Source: Treponema bryantii NK4A124
GTDB lineage: Bacteria > Spirochaetota > Spirochaetia > Treponematales > Treponemataceae
DNA: 64,000 nt
Direction of reading: 5' to 3'
NCBI RefSeq assembly: GCF_000421345.1
Contig: NZ_ATWV01000009.1
Coordinates: 88,510-152,509 of the forward strand
Below are positions 51,598-60,298 of the stretch, piece by piece. A program made the position numbers and the translations under genes. The first letter of the stretch is position 1. Every line of letters starts with the position of its first letter. Under the pieces are notes generated by a model that did not search any database, was not told the DNA's origin, and saw only the letters and a list, made by a program, of their open reading frames with translations.

Positions 51598-52722
51598 CTA
51601 TTCCATTACACCATAAAGTGAATGTAGCAGAAGAGCCGCATCCTTTTGATAAAATACAGTTGTTATTTCTTCTGTTTTTTCAGGATATAAAGTTCCCGGG
51701 CTTATACCATCAGCAATTTTTACTGCAGTGGTAATTGTATCAAAACCAATTGAATAACAGTCCTGAATTGCAAGGGCATAAATAATTCCATCGCGAAGAT
51801 ATTTTATTGCCCGCTCATCATGGTCCATTCCAACAATAATTACCTTGCCTGCTTTTCCCGCTTCCTCAACAGCTCGTCCTGCCCCTACCGGATTACTCAT
51901 ATTGCAGCAGATGATTCCATCCAGATCCGGATATTTTTCCAGAAATTCTTTTGTAAGATTATAGGCATTTACATCGCTGTCTTCATCATATTTTACATCA
52001 ATAAGATTTATTCCTTCATATTTATCAAAAACGGATTTAGCTCCACTTGCACGCTCTTCATGACAAGGAGCCCCCACATTACCAACGAGCATTGCAACCT
52101 GGCCATTATATTTCAAATAAGAACAAAGAGCTTCTGCAAGGTCCTGTCCGTCTTTATAGTTATGAGTATTTCCTACATAGGCAATTCTGTTACAACCATT
52201 TTCTTTTCCAGAATCAGAGCTTGAAAAAGTCATAACCTTATGTCCCTCAGAAATAATCTGATTTATAACCGGGGTAACAATATCTATATCTGCAACATCA
52301 ACACCAATTACATCATATTCATTGAGGGCTGCTGCTTTTTTGATTCGCTGAACCTGATCGTAGGCTGACATTGCATCCGGAGCCCGGTAGTCATAGGTTA
52401 TATTGATTCCCTTTTCTTCGTACTGGCGGACTGCATCTTCCATGCCAAGAGCTACGGCATCCCACCAGGCATGGACTATTTTATAGGTAAAATAAAAATT
52501 ATATTCACGATTTTTAGGGTTATAAACATCAAGGACTTTTTCTTTTATAACACTTGAATCATTAAAACCGTCTTGCGAGTGAGTATTATGAGAAGATACA
52601 TTGTTATTTTGATTTTTGTTATTACGTTTTTTTAATGCTTCAGATGAACAGCCTGACATTACAAGCACAAAGGCAAGGATGGTCAAGCTGAGAAAAAATT
52701 GAATAAATCTCTTATTTCTCAT
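51598..52722 (-). CDS. Orphan sugar-binding lipoprotein paired with diguanylate cyclase
   Basis: The start at 52722 gives a lipoprotein signal ending LVMSGC. The 374-residue protein has the Peripla_BP_4 (ribose/galactose-type) fold: YDYRAPDAMSAYDQVQRIKK, YDVIGVDVADIDIVTPVINQ, IVGMDHDERAIKYLRDG. No transporter permease or ATPase gene is adjacent, and the diguanylate cyclase gene follows by 11 bp, so it is more likely a ligand-binding partner of that sensor than a transport component. Confidence 0.88.
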   Translation of the reverse strand: MRNKRFIQFFLSLTILAFVLVMSGCSSEALKKRNNKNQNNNVSSHNTHSQDGFNDSSVIKEKVLDVYNPKNREYNFYFTYKIVHAWWDAVALGMEDAVRQYEEKGINITYDYRAPDAMSAYDQVQRIKKAAALNEYDVIGVDVADIDIVTPVINQIISEGHKVMTFSSSDSGKENGCNRIAYVGNTHNYKDGQDLAEALCSYLKYNGQVAMLVGNVGAPCHEERASGAKSVFDKYEGINLIDVKYDEDSDVNAYNLTKEFLEKYPDLDGIICCNMSNPVGAGRAVEEAGKAGKVIIVGMDHDERAIKYLRDGIIYALAIQDCYSIGFDTITTAVKIADGISPGTLYPEKTEEITTVFYQKDAALLLHSLYGVME

Positions 52723-52887
52723 ATCTTGAATTCCAATAAGCAATTATAATTTATATTTTAAATCTAAAAGTATGAAAAAACAAGTAAAAATAACAAATAA
52801 TTTTATTTACATTAATAATTTTATTGAAAAGATTTATTATTAAAAAAAATATCGCAAACTGAACCGAATCGATATATAATGTAATAT

Positions 52888-54570
52888 ATGGAAGATTTAT
52901 TTGAGAGAACTATTCTTATTGTAGATGATGAAGCAATTAACCGCGAAATTCTTGGTAATATTATTCAGTCTGAATACAAAGTTATTTACGCAGAAAATGG
53001 AAAAGAAGCTTTAGAAAAAATACAATCTGAGGGCATTTCAATTTCTCTGGTGTTGCTTGACTTACTTATGCCTGTTATGGACGGCAATGAACTTTTAAAG
53101 GCTATGAATGAAGAAGGCCTGATTACAGAAATTCCAGTAATTGTCCTTACGTCAGAAAAATCATCAGAAATTGAAAGCCTTAAACTTGGGGCTGCAGACT
53201 TCCTTACAAAGCCTTATGACAGGCCGGAGGTTATTCTTGCCCGGGTACGTCATTCCATTGAGCTTTTTGAGAATGCAAAAATCATTCATGCAACAGAGTT
53301 TGATAAGCTTACCCTGCTCTACAGCCAGGATTTTTTCTTTGAATACGCTTCCCAGTTTGACCAGCGTTATCCCTTGCAGAAAATGGATGCAGTAGTAATT
53401 AACTTTACCCGTTTTCATCTTTTGAATGAGCTGAAAGGACGTATGTTTGGAGACCAGATACTTTCGGCAATGGCAGACGGAATCCGCAGTACGCTTTTAA
53501 AAACAGGTGGTATTGCAGGCCGCAAGGATGCAGACACCTTCTTTGCATATATTCCTCATATTGATGACTATAAAATCTTTATTGAAAAAATAAACGAAAA
53601 GCTTTCTTCCCTGCTCAAGGCTTCGGAAACAAGACTGCGCCTTGGAGTTTATACGGATGCGGAAAAATCACTTCCGATTCTCCTCCGCTTTGATCATGCC
53701 ATTCAGGCCTGCAATTCTATCCGCAATAAGGCCGGAGAAGAAATCTGCATTTATGACAATCAGATGGCAGAGCGCGAAGTATTCAACGCCCACCTGCTGG
53801 AAGATTTTGAAGCCGCCATTGAAAACAGGCAGTTTAAAGTTCAGTATCAGCCAAAGTTCAACATCACAGGCGACACCCCAAGGTTATGCTCGGCAGAAGC
53901 CCTTGTCCGCTGGATTCACCCGGAGCTTGGCTTTGTACGTCCTGACCTCTTTATTCCGCTATTTGAAGAGAACGGCCTTGTTACCAAGCTTGACCGCTAC
54001 GTCTGGGAAGAAGCCGCAAAACAGATTGCCCTCTGGAAAAAAGAGCTTGGCATGACCATTCCTGTTTCCGTAAATGTTTCACGAGTGGATATTGCCGCTC
54101 CCGACATGACCGACTTTATCACAAAGATTGTAAAGGAAAACGGACTGGAAGCAAAGGACTACATGCTGGAAATTACGGAGTCTGCTTACACTTCAGATTC
54201 AAAACATATTATTGAGGTTGTAGAAAAGCTCCGCTCCCTTGGACACAAAATAGAAATGGATGATTTTGGCTCTGGCTACTCTTCCCTCAACATGCTCACA
54301 TCCATGCCGATTGACGCCCTGAAATTGGACAAGGCCTTTATCCGCAATATTCAGCCGGGCAATAAGGAAATGGAGCTGGTAAATCTGGTATTGAAAATCG
54401 CCCAGACTCTTGGAGTTCCTGTAATTGCAGAAGGCGTGGAAACCGAGGAAGAATGCAGGCTTTTGAAGGAAGCCGGCTGCGACATAATTCAGGGCTATTA
54501 TTTTGCTAAGCCCCTGCCGCCGGAGGATTTTTCAAAATATGCCGGCAATGACAAGGGAGATGCAAAATGA
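52888..54570 (+). CDS. Response regulator with EAL phosphodiesterase
   Basis: The 560-residue protein has a receiver (LIVDDEAINRE, Asp near 60 in LVLLDLLMPVMDG), a degenerate GGDEF domain (AGRKDADTF in place of GGDEF, so no cyclase activity is expected) and a complete EAL domain: SAEALVRW, PVSVNVSRVD, LEITESAYT, MDDFGSGYSS, LKLDKAFI, VIAEGVETEEE and IIQGYYFAKP. It should break down c-di-GMP when phosphorylated. TATAAT (52875-52880) lies 7 bp before the ATG without a Shine-Dalgarno, so the message may be leaderless. Confidence 0.95.
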   Translation: MEDLFERTILIVDDEAINREILGNIIQSEYKVIYAENGKEALEKIQSEGISISLVLLDLLMPVMDGNELLKAMNEEGLITEIPVIVLTSEKSSEIESLKLGAADFLTKPYDRPEVILARVRHSIELFENAKIIHATEFDKLTLLYSQDFFFEYASQFDQRYPLQKMDAVVINFTRFHLLNELKGRMFGDQILSAMADGIRSTLLKTGGIAGRKDADTFFAYIPHIDDYKIFIEKINEKLSSLLKASETRLRLGVYTDAEKSLPILLRFDHAIQACNSIRNKAGEEICIYDNQMAEREVFNAHLLEDFEAAIENRQFKVQYQPKFNITGDTPRLCSAEALVRWIHPELGFVRPDLFIPLFEENGLVTKLDRYVWEEAAKQIALWKKELGMTIPVSVNVSRVDIAAPDMTDFITKIVKENGLEAKDYMLEITESAYTSDSKHIIEVVEKLRSLGHKIEMDDFGSGYSSLNMLTSMPIDALKLDKAFIRNIQPGNKEMELVNLVLKIAQTLGVPVIAEGVETEEECRLLKEAGCDIIQGYYFAKPLPPEDFSKYAGNDKGDAK

Positions 54571-54902
54571 TGACTATAGAATCCCTTAAAGCTGCCGGAG
54601 CAAATGTAGAGGAAGGACTGGCCCGCTGCCTGAACAAGGAAGACTTTTACCTTAAAATGGTAAACATGGGCCTGACAAATCAGAATTTTCAGCTGCTGGG
54701 CCCTGCCCTGGAAGCAAAGGATTTTGACAGGGCTTTTGAACTCTGCCACTCACTTAAAGGCGTAATAGGAAACCTGAGCCTTACTCCCCTTTATGATTTA
54801 ATCTGCCAGCTTACAGAAATGCTTCGCTCCAAAACCGATACAGACTGCACAGGTCTTTACAGTCAGATTATGACGATGCAGGAAAAACTTCTCGCCCTGT
54901 AA
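54567..54902 (+). CDS. Stand-alone Hpt phosphotransfer protein
   Basis: This 111-residue helical protein has the Hpt signature with His61 (AFELCHSLKGVIGNLSL). It overlaps the EAL gene by 4 bp (ATGA) and precedes the hybrid kinase gene by 27 bp. The natural inference is phosphate flow from the hybrid kinase receivers through this protein to the REC-EAL phosphodiesterase. Confidence 0.88.
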   Translation: MMTIESLKAAGANVEEGLARCLNKEDFYLKMVNMGLTNQNFQLLGPALEAKDFDRAFELCHSLKGVIGNLSLTPLYDLICQLTEMLRSKTDTDCTGLYSQIMTMQEKLLAL

Positions 54903-54929
54903 GGGGTAATCTTTCATGCTGGAGTTGTA

Positions 54930-57515
54930 ATGAGAAAAGTTCCAATATTCATAGCAAATATCCTGATTATTTTCTTTATAATGGTTTTTGTTTCCCTTTA
55001 TGTAAGGCAGCAGGGAAAAATTCAGTCTGCGGCAAATACAGAAAATTTTGTAAACATGAGCATTGGCCTTGAGCGTGTAACGACTTATTATCTTGAAGGT
55101 GAGCAGCGTCTTTGTAATTCCTGGGCAAGATACATCAGCCCCAACCGTCTTACCATGAATGAAGCTATTGACTACTTAACGCAGGTTCAGGTAGTAAAAA
55201 CAAATTCTTCCCATGTAATTTATCTGGACAGCCTTACAGGCCTTTCCAACAGAGCCAGAGCCGACAACCCGGACGACAATACGGTTTCCTATCAGAATAT
55301 AGATATTCTTTCTTCCCTGAAAAATATAAGTTCAGAGCTGCAGCCGGAGCACCGCACATATTTGTATACAGATAATTTTGATGCCGTGCACGTTACCCGC
55401 TCTTATACAAATCCTATGAATGGAGTTCAATCAATTGCCTTTTGTGATGTAGTTAATCTTACAGATTCCGCCGGCTCCTTAAAAAAAGCCCTTTTGATGA
55501 GGGTTGTTCCCCTTGAAAACATTTCCGGAAAATGGTCTTTCCCTACAGAACGCTTTGAAAATGCACAAATTTCCATGATTGATTCTGACGGCAACTATAT
55601 CATAAAGGGAAAGTCATTTAAAAACTCCAACTTTTTTGAATTTTATAAATCCTATAATCCTGCAGATTTCAGCAGGATTGAAGAGTTAAAAAGCAGGGTT
55701 CATACAGTCGGAAGCTTTAAAATGAAAAATTCAAAGGGAGAAGACTGCCTTATTGTTCATGTTCCTGTAAATTCTGCGTCTGACTGGTCAATCATTTCTT
55801 ATATCCCTACAAAATATTTTGAGGAAAATAAGATAGACTGGATTCTAATCAGCGTAATTGCTTTTGGGCTACTTCTGCTTCTGATAATTGATTTGATTGT
55901 CTTTATGAGGTTCAATGTCAAGCTTACAATTGCGGCGGCCGCAGCGGAATCTGCAAGCAAGGCCAAGACAGACTTCCTTTCTACAATGTCTCACGATATC
56001 CGTACTCCTATGAATGCAATTATCGGCCTTACGACGATTGCAGAAAAAAACGCAAGGGATCCATTTTCCGTTACAGACAACCTCAAGAAAATCCGCCTTG
56101 CCAGCAATCATCTTTTAACCCTTATCAATGATATTCTTGACATATCTAAAGTTGAAAGCGGCAAGCTGAATCTTTCGCCTGTAACATTTTCAATTGTCGA
56201 TTCAGCAGAAAATCTTGTAAATCTTTCCCAGACCATGGTTCGCGAGAAAAACATAGATTTCCGCTTCCGCTGTAAAAACATTAAGCATGAGTACCTTTAT
56301 GCCGACCAGCTTAGAATCAATCAGATTTTCATAAACATTCTTTCCAATGCCCTGAAGTATACGCCCGAAGGAAACAGCGTTTATGTAGATATGTGGGAAG
56401 AGGAAAGCCAAAGTCCAGGCTTTATAAAGCTTTTCTATAAGGTGGAAGATACAGGAATTGGAATATCAGCAGAATATATGAAAGAAATGTATTCGCCTTT
56501 TACCCGCCAGACCGACAGCCGCATCAATAAAATTCAGGGAACAGGACTTGGCCTTGCCATCACAAAAAGAATGGCAGACCTTATGGGCGGTACAATTGAA
56601 TGTCAGAGTACGGAAGGTAAAGGAACAACATTTACTGTAATTCTGGAATTAAGCATAAGCGACAGGACGGAAGAAGAAATGAATCTGCCGCCTCTTGACG
56701 TTCTTGTGGTTGATGATGACGAAGTTCTTCTTGAAACTGCCAGCGATACCCTTTCAGCACTCGGAGCAAAGGCAGAGCTTGCAGATTCCGGAAATACAGC
56801 CCTTGCCAAAATAAGTGAAAAAAAAGATAAAGGCAGGCTTTATGATGTAATCATTCTTGACTGGAAAATGCCTGGAATTTCGGGCCTTGAGCTCACAAAA
56901 AAAATTCACGAAATTGCAGGAAAAGACATACCCATTCTTCTTGTTTCTGCCTACGACTGGACTCAAATAGAAGATGATGCAAGAAATGCCGGTGTGAGCG
57001 GCTTTATAAGCAAGCCCCTCTTCCGTTCTTCCCTCTACAAAAAGATTTCTGAGGTTCTTGGAATAGAAAAAGATGCAGCTGACCAGGAGGAAAATAATTC
57101 AGAGCTTGCAGGAATGAATGTACTTGTTGCAGAAGACATGGACGTAAACTGGGAAATAATTCATACCTTGCTTGAGATGTACGGCATTAACAGCGACCGT
57201 GCCGAAAACGGAAAGGTTGCTGTAGAAAAGCTCCGCGACATAGGGCCAAGTCAGTATGATGCTGTATTTATGGATATTCAGATGCCTCAGCTGAACGGTC
57301 TGGACGCAACCCGCCAGATCCGTATGCTTGAAAATCCTTATGCTGCCGGAATCCCGATTATTGCAATGACAGCCGACGCCTTTTCCGAAAACGTAGCAGA
57401 ATGTCTTGAAGCCGGAATGAACGGCCACATTGCAAAGCCAATTGACATAAAGCAGGTAATCAAAGAGCTCAAGAAAATACACGAGGCCAAGCCTGATTTT
57501 TATAAGGATGAATAA
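54930..57515 (+). CDS. Hybrid sensor histidine kinase with two receivers
   Basis: The 861-residue protein has a membrane segment at about 5-25, an external sensor of about 270 residues, a second segment at about 308-328, HisKA with His near 354 (STMSHDIRTPMNAIIGL), HATPase (NQIFINILSNALKYTPEG, DTGIGISAEYM, GTGLGLAITKRM), and two receivers, both with Asp (VIILDWKMPGISG and AVFMDIQMPQLNG). It lies between the Hpt gene and a sugar-binding lipoprotein gene whose ATG follows the stop codon directly, suggesting that the binding protein presents ligand to its sensor. Confidence 0.95.
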   Translation: MRKVPIFIANILIIFFIMVFVSLYVRQQGKIQSAANTENFVNMSIGLERVTTYYLEGEQRLCNSWARYISPNRLTMNEAIDYLTQVQVVKTNSSHVIYLDSLTGLSNRARADNPDDNTVSYQNIDILSSLKNISSELQPEHRTYLYTDNFDAVHVTRSYTNPMNGVQSIAFCDVVNLTDSAGSLKKALLMRVVPLENISGKWSFPTERFENAQISMIDSDGNYIIKGKSFKNSNFFEFYKSYNPADFSRIEELKSRVHTVGSFKMKNSKGEDCLIVHVPVNSASDWSIISYIPTKYFEENKIDWILISVIAFGLLLLLIIDLIVFMRFNVKLTIAAAAAESASKAKTDFLSTMSHDIRTPMNAIIGLTTIAEKNARDPFSVTDNLKKIRLASNHLLTLINDILDISKVESGKLNLSPVTFSIVDSAENLVNLSQTMVREKNIDFRFRCKNIKHEYLYADQLRINQIFINILSNALKYTPEGNSVYVDMWEEESQSPGFIKLFYKVEDTGIGISAEYMKEMYSPFTRQTDSRINKIQGTGLGLAITKRMADLMGGTIECQSTEGKGTTFTVILELSISDRTEEEMNLPPLDVLVVDDDEVLLETASDTLSALGAKAELADSGNTALAKISEKKDKGRLYDVIILDWKMPGISGLELTKKIHEIAGKDIPILLVSAYDWTQIEDDARNAGVSGFISKPLFRSSLYKKISEVLGIEKDAADQEENNSELAGMNVLVAEDMDVNWEIIHTLLEMYGINSDRAENGKVAVEKLRDIGPSQYDAVFMDIQMPQLNGLDATRQIRMLENPYAAGIPIIAMTADAFSENVAECLEAGMNGHIAKPIDIKQVIKELKKIHEAKPDFYKDE

Positions 57516-58787
57516 ATGAAAAAGACAACACTTCCTATTTTAGCATTATCATTGTTTACCGGTCTCTTTTTTTCCTGCACTAAAAAATCTGCCGCAGAAA
57601 AAGCCTTTAAGCCCCGCCTTGCCACAGATACAAAGTGCCAGATAAACATTGCAGGAAACTACAAGAATTTTGAGGCTCTGGAAGCAGAGTTTGACCGCTT
57701 TAATGAATTTTACCCGGATGTTGAGTTAAGCTTTTCATTTCTGGACAGCTACAATTCTACAATAAAATCGGCACTGGCAGGAGAATCTGCTCCCGATATT
57801 TACATGACCTTTCAGTGGATGCTGGACAGACCAGAGTACAAGGAGCTTTTCGCCTCTGCCCAGGATATGTCCGATGAAAAAGCCCTGGGCTTTAATCTTT
57901 CCACAATCAGAAGTGAGCTTATTGAGCACACGGCAGACGGCAGAACCCCCATGGTTCCTGTTCTTTCCGGTTCATACGGAATGATGGTAAACGAAGATAT
58001 TTTCAAAAAAGAAGGACTTAAAATTCCAGAAAGCTATACAGAACTTGTAGATTGCTGCAACAAACTGAAAGCTGCCGGTTACAAAAGTCCCATTATGGTT
58101 TATGCAGACAATTTTATGGGGCTTCCTCTGATTTATTCTTATTTCTGTAAATCACTTGAGAATAAGGCTGAGGCTGTTGCAATGCTCAATCAGCTTAATC
58201 CTGCTGCAGGAGAATATTTAAGACCAACGCTGGAATGGGCAAAAAACTTTATGGAAGAGGGACTTATTGATCTTGACCAGTGCCGTACCCTTAAAGATAA
58301 ATACAATAAAGTAATCATGGCTTTTTTTGAAGGAAACATTCCAATAATGCTCTGTGATACAGACATAGTTTCGGGAACCTTAAAAAGGGAAGCTCAGTCA
58401 CAGGCTTTTGTAAATAATCCTTTTAAATACAGCTTTCGCATTTTTCCTGCCACGGATCAGAACAGTTATTTTGTAAACAACGTTTCTGTAGGATTTTCCG
58501 TAAACAAAAATTCTAAAAATCTTGATATGGCGGATGAATTCATGCGTTTTCTTGTAAGAACAGAGGAACTCAACAATCTTGCAAAAATCAAGCGTCTTAT
58601 TACTGTTTCAAAAGATTATTCCTTTGACGAAGTTTTTGCCCCACTGAGTAAGTCTACCCCAATATATCTTGGAGAGCTGGGACTTATTGACAGTGCAATT
58701 GCCCAGATGCGCACCGCCGTTCAGCAGGTTTTGATTGGAAACATGACTGTTGAGCAGGCAGTGGATAATTACGGCAGCTTCAAGTAG
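57516..58787 (+). CDS. Sugar-binding lipoprotein of the phosphodiesterase operon
   Basis: The 423-residue protein has a lipoprotein signal ending LFFSC and the SBP_bac_1 pattern (YKNFEALEAEFDRFNEFYPD, LAGESAPDIYMTFQWMLDR, FFEGNIPIMLCDTD). It starts immediately after the hybrid kinase stop codon. No transporter gene is near, so a sensory role is favoured. It is in a different family from the binding protein at 51598, so the two modules probably respond to different ligands. Confidence 0.9.
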   Translation: MKKTTLPILALSLFTGLFFSCTKKSAAEKAFKPRLATDTKCQINIAGNYKNFEALEAEFDRFNEFYPDVELSFSFLDSYNSTIKSALAGESAPDIYMTFQWMLDRPEYKELFASAQDMSDEKALGFNLSTIRSELIEHTADGRTPMVPVLSGSYGMMVNEDIFKKEGLKIPESYTELVDCCNKLKAAGYKSPIMVYADNFMGLPLIYSYFCKSLENKAEAVAMLNQLNPAAGEYLRPTLEWAKNFMEEGLIDLDQCRTLKDKYNKVIMAFFEGNIPIMLCDTDIVSGTLKREAQSQAFVNNPFKYSFRIFPATDQNSYFVNNVSVGFSVNKNSKNLDMADEFMRFLVRTEELNNLAKIKRLITVSKDYSFDEVFAPLSKSTPIYLGELGLIDSAIAQMRTAVQQVLIGNMTVEQAVDNYGSFK

Positions 58788-58802
58788 AAAAGAAAATGCC
58801 GT

Positions 58803-58997
58803 CTAGTCGGATTTTTTTTCCAGCAGCATTTCAGCATCTGCCCTGCCCTGGCGGGCTTCGAGTGTAGAATATGAATTAACTCCGTCTACGGCGTTATGCT
58901 GTGGCGGAGTTTTTTTTGTGGATTTTTTCTTTAGAGCCTGCTGAAGAGCCCAGGAAGAAGAACGATTCATCAGACTATAGTATTCTTTGTCGTCCAT
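58803..58997 (-). CDS. Small hypothetical ORF, doubtful
   Basis: A 64-residue basic, polar frame (MDDKEYYSLMNRSSSWALQQ at the start). The ATG has no Shine-Dalgarno or clear promoter, and the frame runs over the predicted terminator of the upstream plus-strand operon. I do not recognise a family. It may be a real small gene because its composition is protein-like, but non-coding is equally possible. Confidence 0.3.
   Translation of the reverse strand: MDDKEYYSLMNRSSSWALQQALKKKSTKKTPPQHNAVDGVNSYSTLEARQGRADAEMLLEKKSD
58878..58917 (+). terminator. Predicted terminator of the phosphodiesterase-kinase operon
   Basis: AACTCCG (58878-58884) pairs with CGGAGTT (58905-58911) and is followed by a run of T to 58917. 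The 20-base loop can fold further. It lies about 90 bp after the binding-protein stop. Confidence 0.6.
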
Positions 58998-59007
58998 GTT
59001 TTAAAAT

Positions 59008-59044
59008 GGTGATTTCGATACGCCCTTTGGGCTACTCAATCACC
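59008..59044. repeat. Type A palindrome, first of three in a row
   Basis: GGTGATTTCGATACG and CTACTCAATCACC halves, with compensating G/A changes as in the 3503 copy. Orientation is opposite to the next two. Confidence 0.85.
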
Positions 59045-59057
59045 GTAGATTTTTTCC

Positions 59058-59094
59058 GGTGGTTGAGTGATGCGAAGCATAGTATCGAAACCAC
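59058..59094. repeat. Type A palindrome, second of three
   Basis: GGTGGTTGAGTGATGCGAAG and CATAGTATCGAAACCAC halves; inner stem GATGCG / GCATAG type with mismatches. Confidence 0.85.
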
Positions 59095-59107
59095 TATAGT
59101 GTTCACC

Positions 59108-59145
59108 GGTGGTTGAGTAGCCGCAGCGCGGCGTATCGAAACCAC
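59108..59145. repeat. Type A palindrome, third of three
   Basis: GGTGGTTGAGTAGCCGC and GCGGCGTATCGAAACCAC halves. It ends 1 bp before the XRE-cupin stop codon and may affect the 3' end of that operon's transcript. Confidence 0.85.
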
Positions 59146-59146
59146 A

Positions 59147-59722
59147 TCACGCAGGAGTATAAACTACCGCAAGAATCTTAGCCTTGTTCTCTCCATGTGA
59201 ATGTACATGGTGCGCAACAATCGACTCATAATAAATCGAATCGCCCTGCTTGAGTTCGTACTTGTCCTTGCCGTAGATGATTTCTACTTCACCTTCGAGA
59301 ACGTAGATGAACTCTTCACCTTCGTGAGTTGAAGTTTTGATTTCTTCTTCAGAAGATGGGAAGATATCAATGATGAAAGGATCCATGTGGCGGCCGGCCT
59401 TGTTCTGAGCCAGAGTATAGAAGTCCAGGTCAGAATTAACTGCGTTTCCGCGGTCACTGAAGCGGGTTACTTCCTTCTTGTCCTGAGCACGGGTTACTAC
59501 AGGTCCCAGGTTTTCATCATCGTCCATAAAGGTTCCAAGGCGAACGCCAAGAACACGGGCAATCTTAATAAGCGGTGTGAGGTTTGGAACAAGCGAACCG
59601 TCTTCAATGCTTGCAATCTGTTCAACGCTGAGGTTTGTGCGCTCAGAAACATCTTCGATAGAAAGCTTGCGGTTTTCGCGAACCAGTTTTACCTTTGCAC
59701 CTATTTTATTTTTTTCACTCAT
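59147..59722 (-). CDS. XRE-cupin regulator of the oxidoreductase operon
   Basis: The 191-residue protein has an XRE helix-turn-helix (LSIEDVSERTNLSVEQIASI) and a cupin (HEGEEFIYVLEGEVEIIYGK, LKQGDSIYYESIVAHHVHSH). It resembles the regulator at 38479-39030. It is the last gene of the oxidoreductase operon, 3 bp after the gamma-subunit gene, so it is probably an autogenous regulator responding to a substrate or product. Confidence 0.9.
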   Translation of the reverse strand: MSEKNKIGAKVKLVRENRKLSIEDVSERTNLSVEQIASIEDGSLVPNLTPLIKIARVLGVRLGTFMDDDENLGPVVTRAQDKKEVTRFSDRGNAVNSDLDFYTLAQNKAGRHMDPFIIDIFPSSEEEIKTSTHEGEEFIYVLEGEVEIIYGKDKYELKQGDSIYYESIVAHHVHSHGENKAKILAVVYTPA

Positions 59723-59725
59723 ATT

Positions 59726-60280
59726 TTATCCTTTAATATCGTAATCCTTGTTGTATGCCGCTTCGATTGTAGCAATATTTATCGGATTGAACTTCTTGTT
59801 GCGGGCCGAAATTGCTTCATCCAAAGCGTACTCAAAAGGCTTAACTCCGCTAATCATACCAGGGCAAACCTTTGCAAGACAGCCAAGAACAACCATGTTT
59901 GCACCGCGGGCGTTGTTAGTCTCTGCGGTTATATCATTAGCAGGCAAAGCAAGAGTACGAATATCCTTGCGGCTTGGTTCAATATCAATCAAAGAAGAAT
60001 TGTAAATCAAAAGTCCGCCCGGCTTAAGCCACTTTTCAAACTTAGTCATAGAAGGCTTGTTGAGAGCAACGACTACATCCGGCTTTTCAATAACAGGGGA
60101 TGCAACTTCTTCATCACTAACGATTACAGAACAGTTAGCAGTACCACCGCGCATCTCAGCACCGTATGAAGGAATGTGTGAAACGTATTTGTCTTCGCTC
60201 ATTCCGGCAAGTGTAAGGATTTTTCCGGCAAGGATAACACCCTGACCACCGAATCCGGCAAAAATAATTTCTGTTGTCAT
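59726..60280 (-). CDS. 2-oxoacid:ferredoxin oxidoreductase, gamma subunit
   Basis: The 184-residue subunit has the family opening IIFAGFGGQGVILAGKILTL and MRGGTANCSVIVSDEEVASP. With the alpha, beta and delta subunits it converts a 2-oxoacid and CoA to acyl-CoA, CO2 and reduced ferredoxin, or the reverse. It follows the beta gene by 18 bp. Confidence 0.92.
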   Translation of the reverse strand: MTTEIIFAGFGGQGVILAGKILTLAGMSEDKYVSHIPSYGAEMRGGTANCSVIVSDEEVASPVIEKPDVVVALNKPSMTKFEKWLKPGGLLIYNSSLIDIEPSRKDIRTLALPANDITAETNNARGANMVVLGCLAKVCPGMISGVKPFEYALDEAISARNKKFNPINIATIEAAYNKDYDIKG

Positions 60281-60298
60281 ATCTTATCCTCCCCTACC

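Noticed and set aside
51598..52722. Binding protein of a complete ABC sugar transporter
   Set aside because: No permease or ATPase gene adjoins it; its only operon partner is a diguanylate cyclase.
59008..59145. A CRISPR array
   Set aside because: The three units are evenly spaced but are themselves long palindromes in mixed orientation, with short non-spacer gaps and copies scattered elsewhere in the window.
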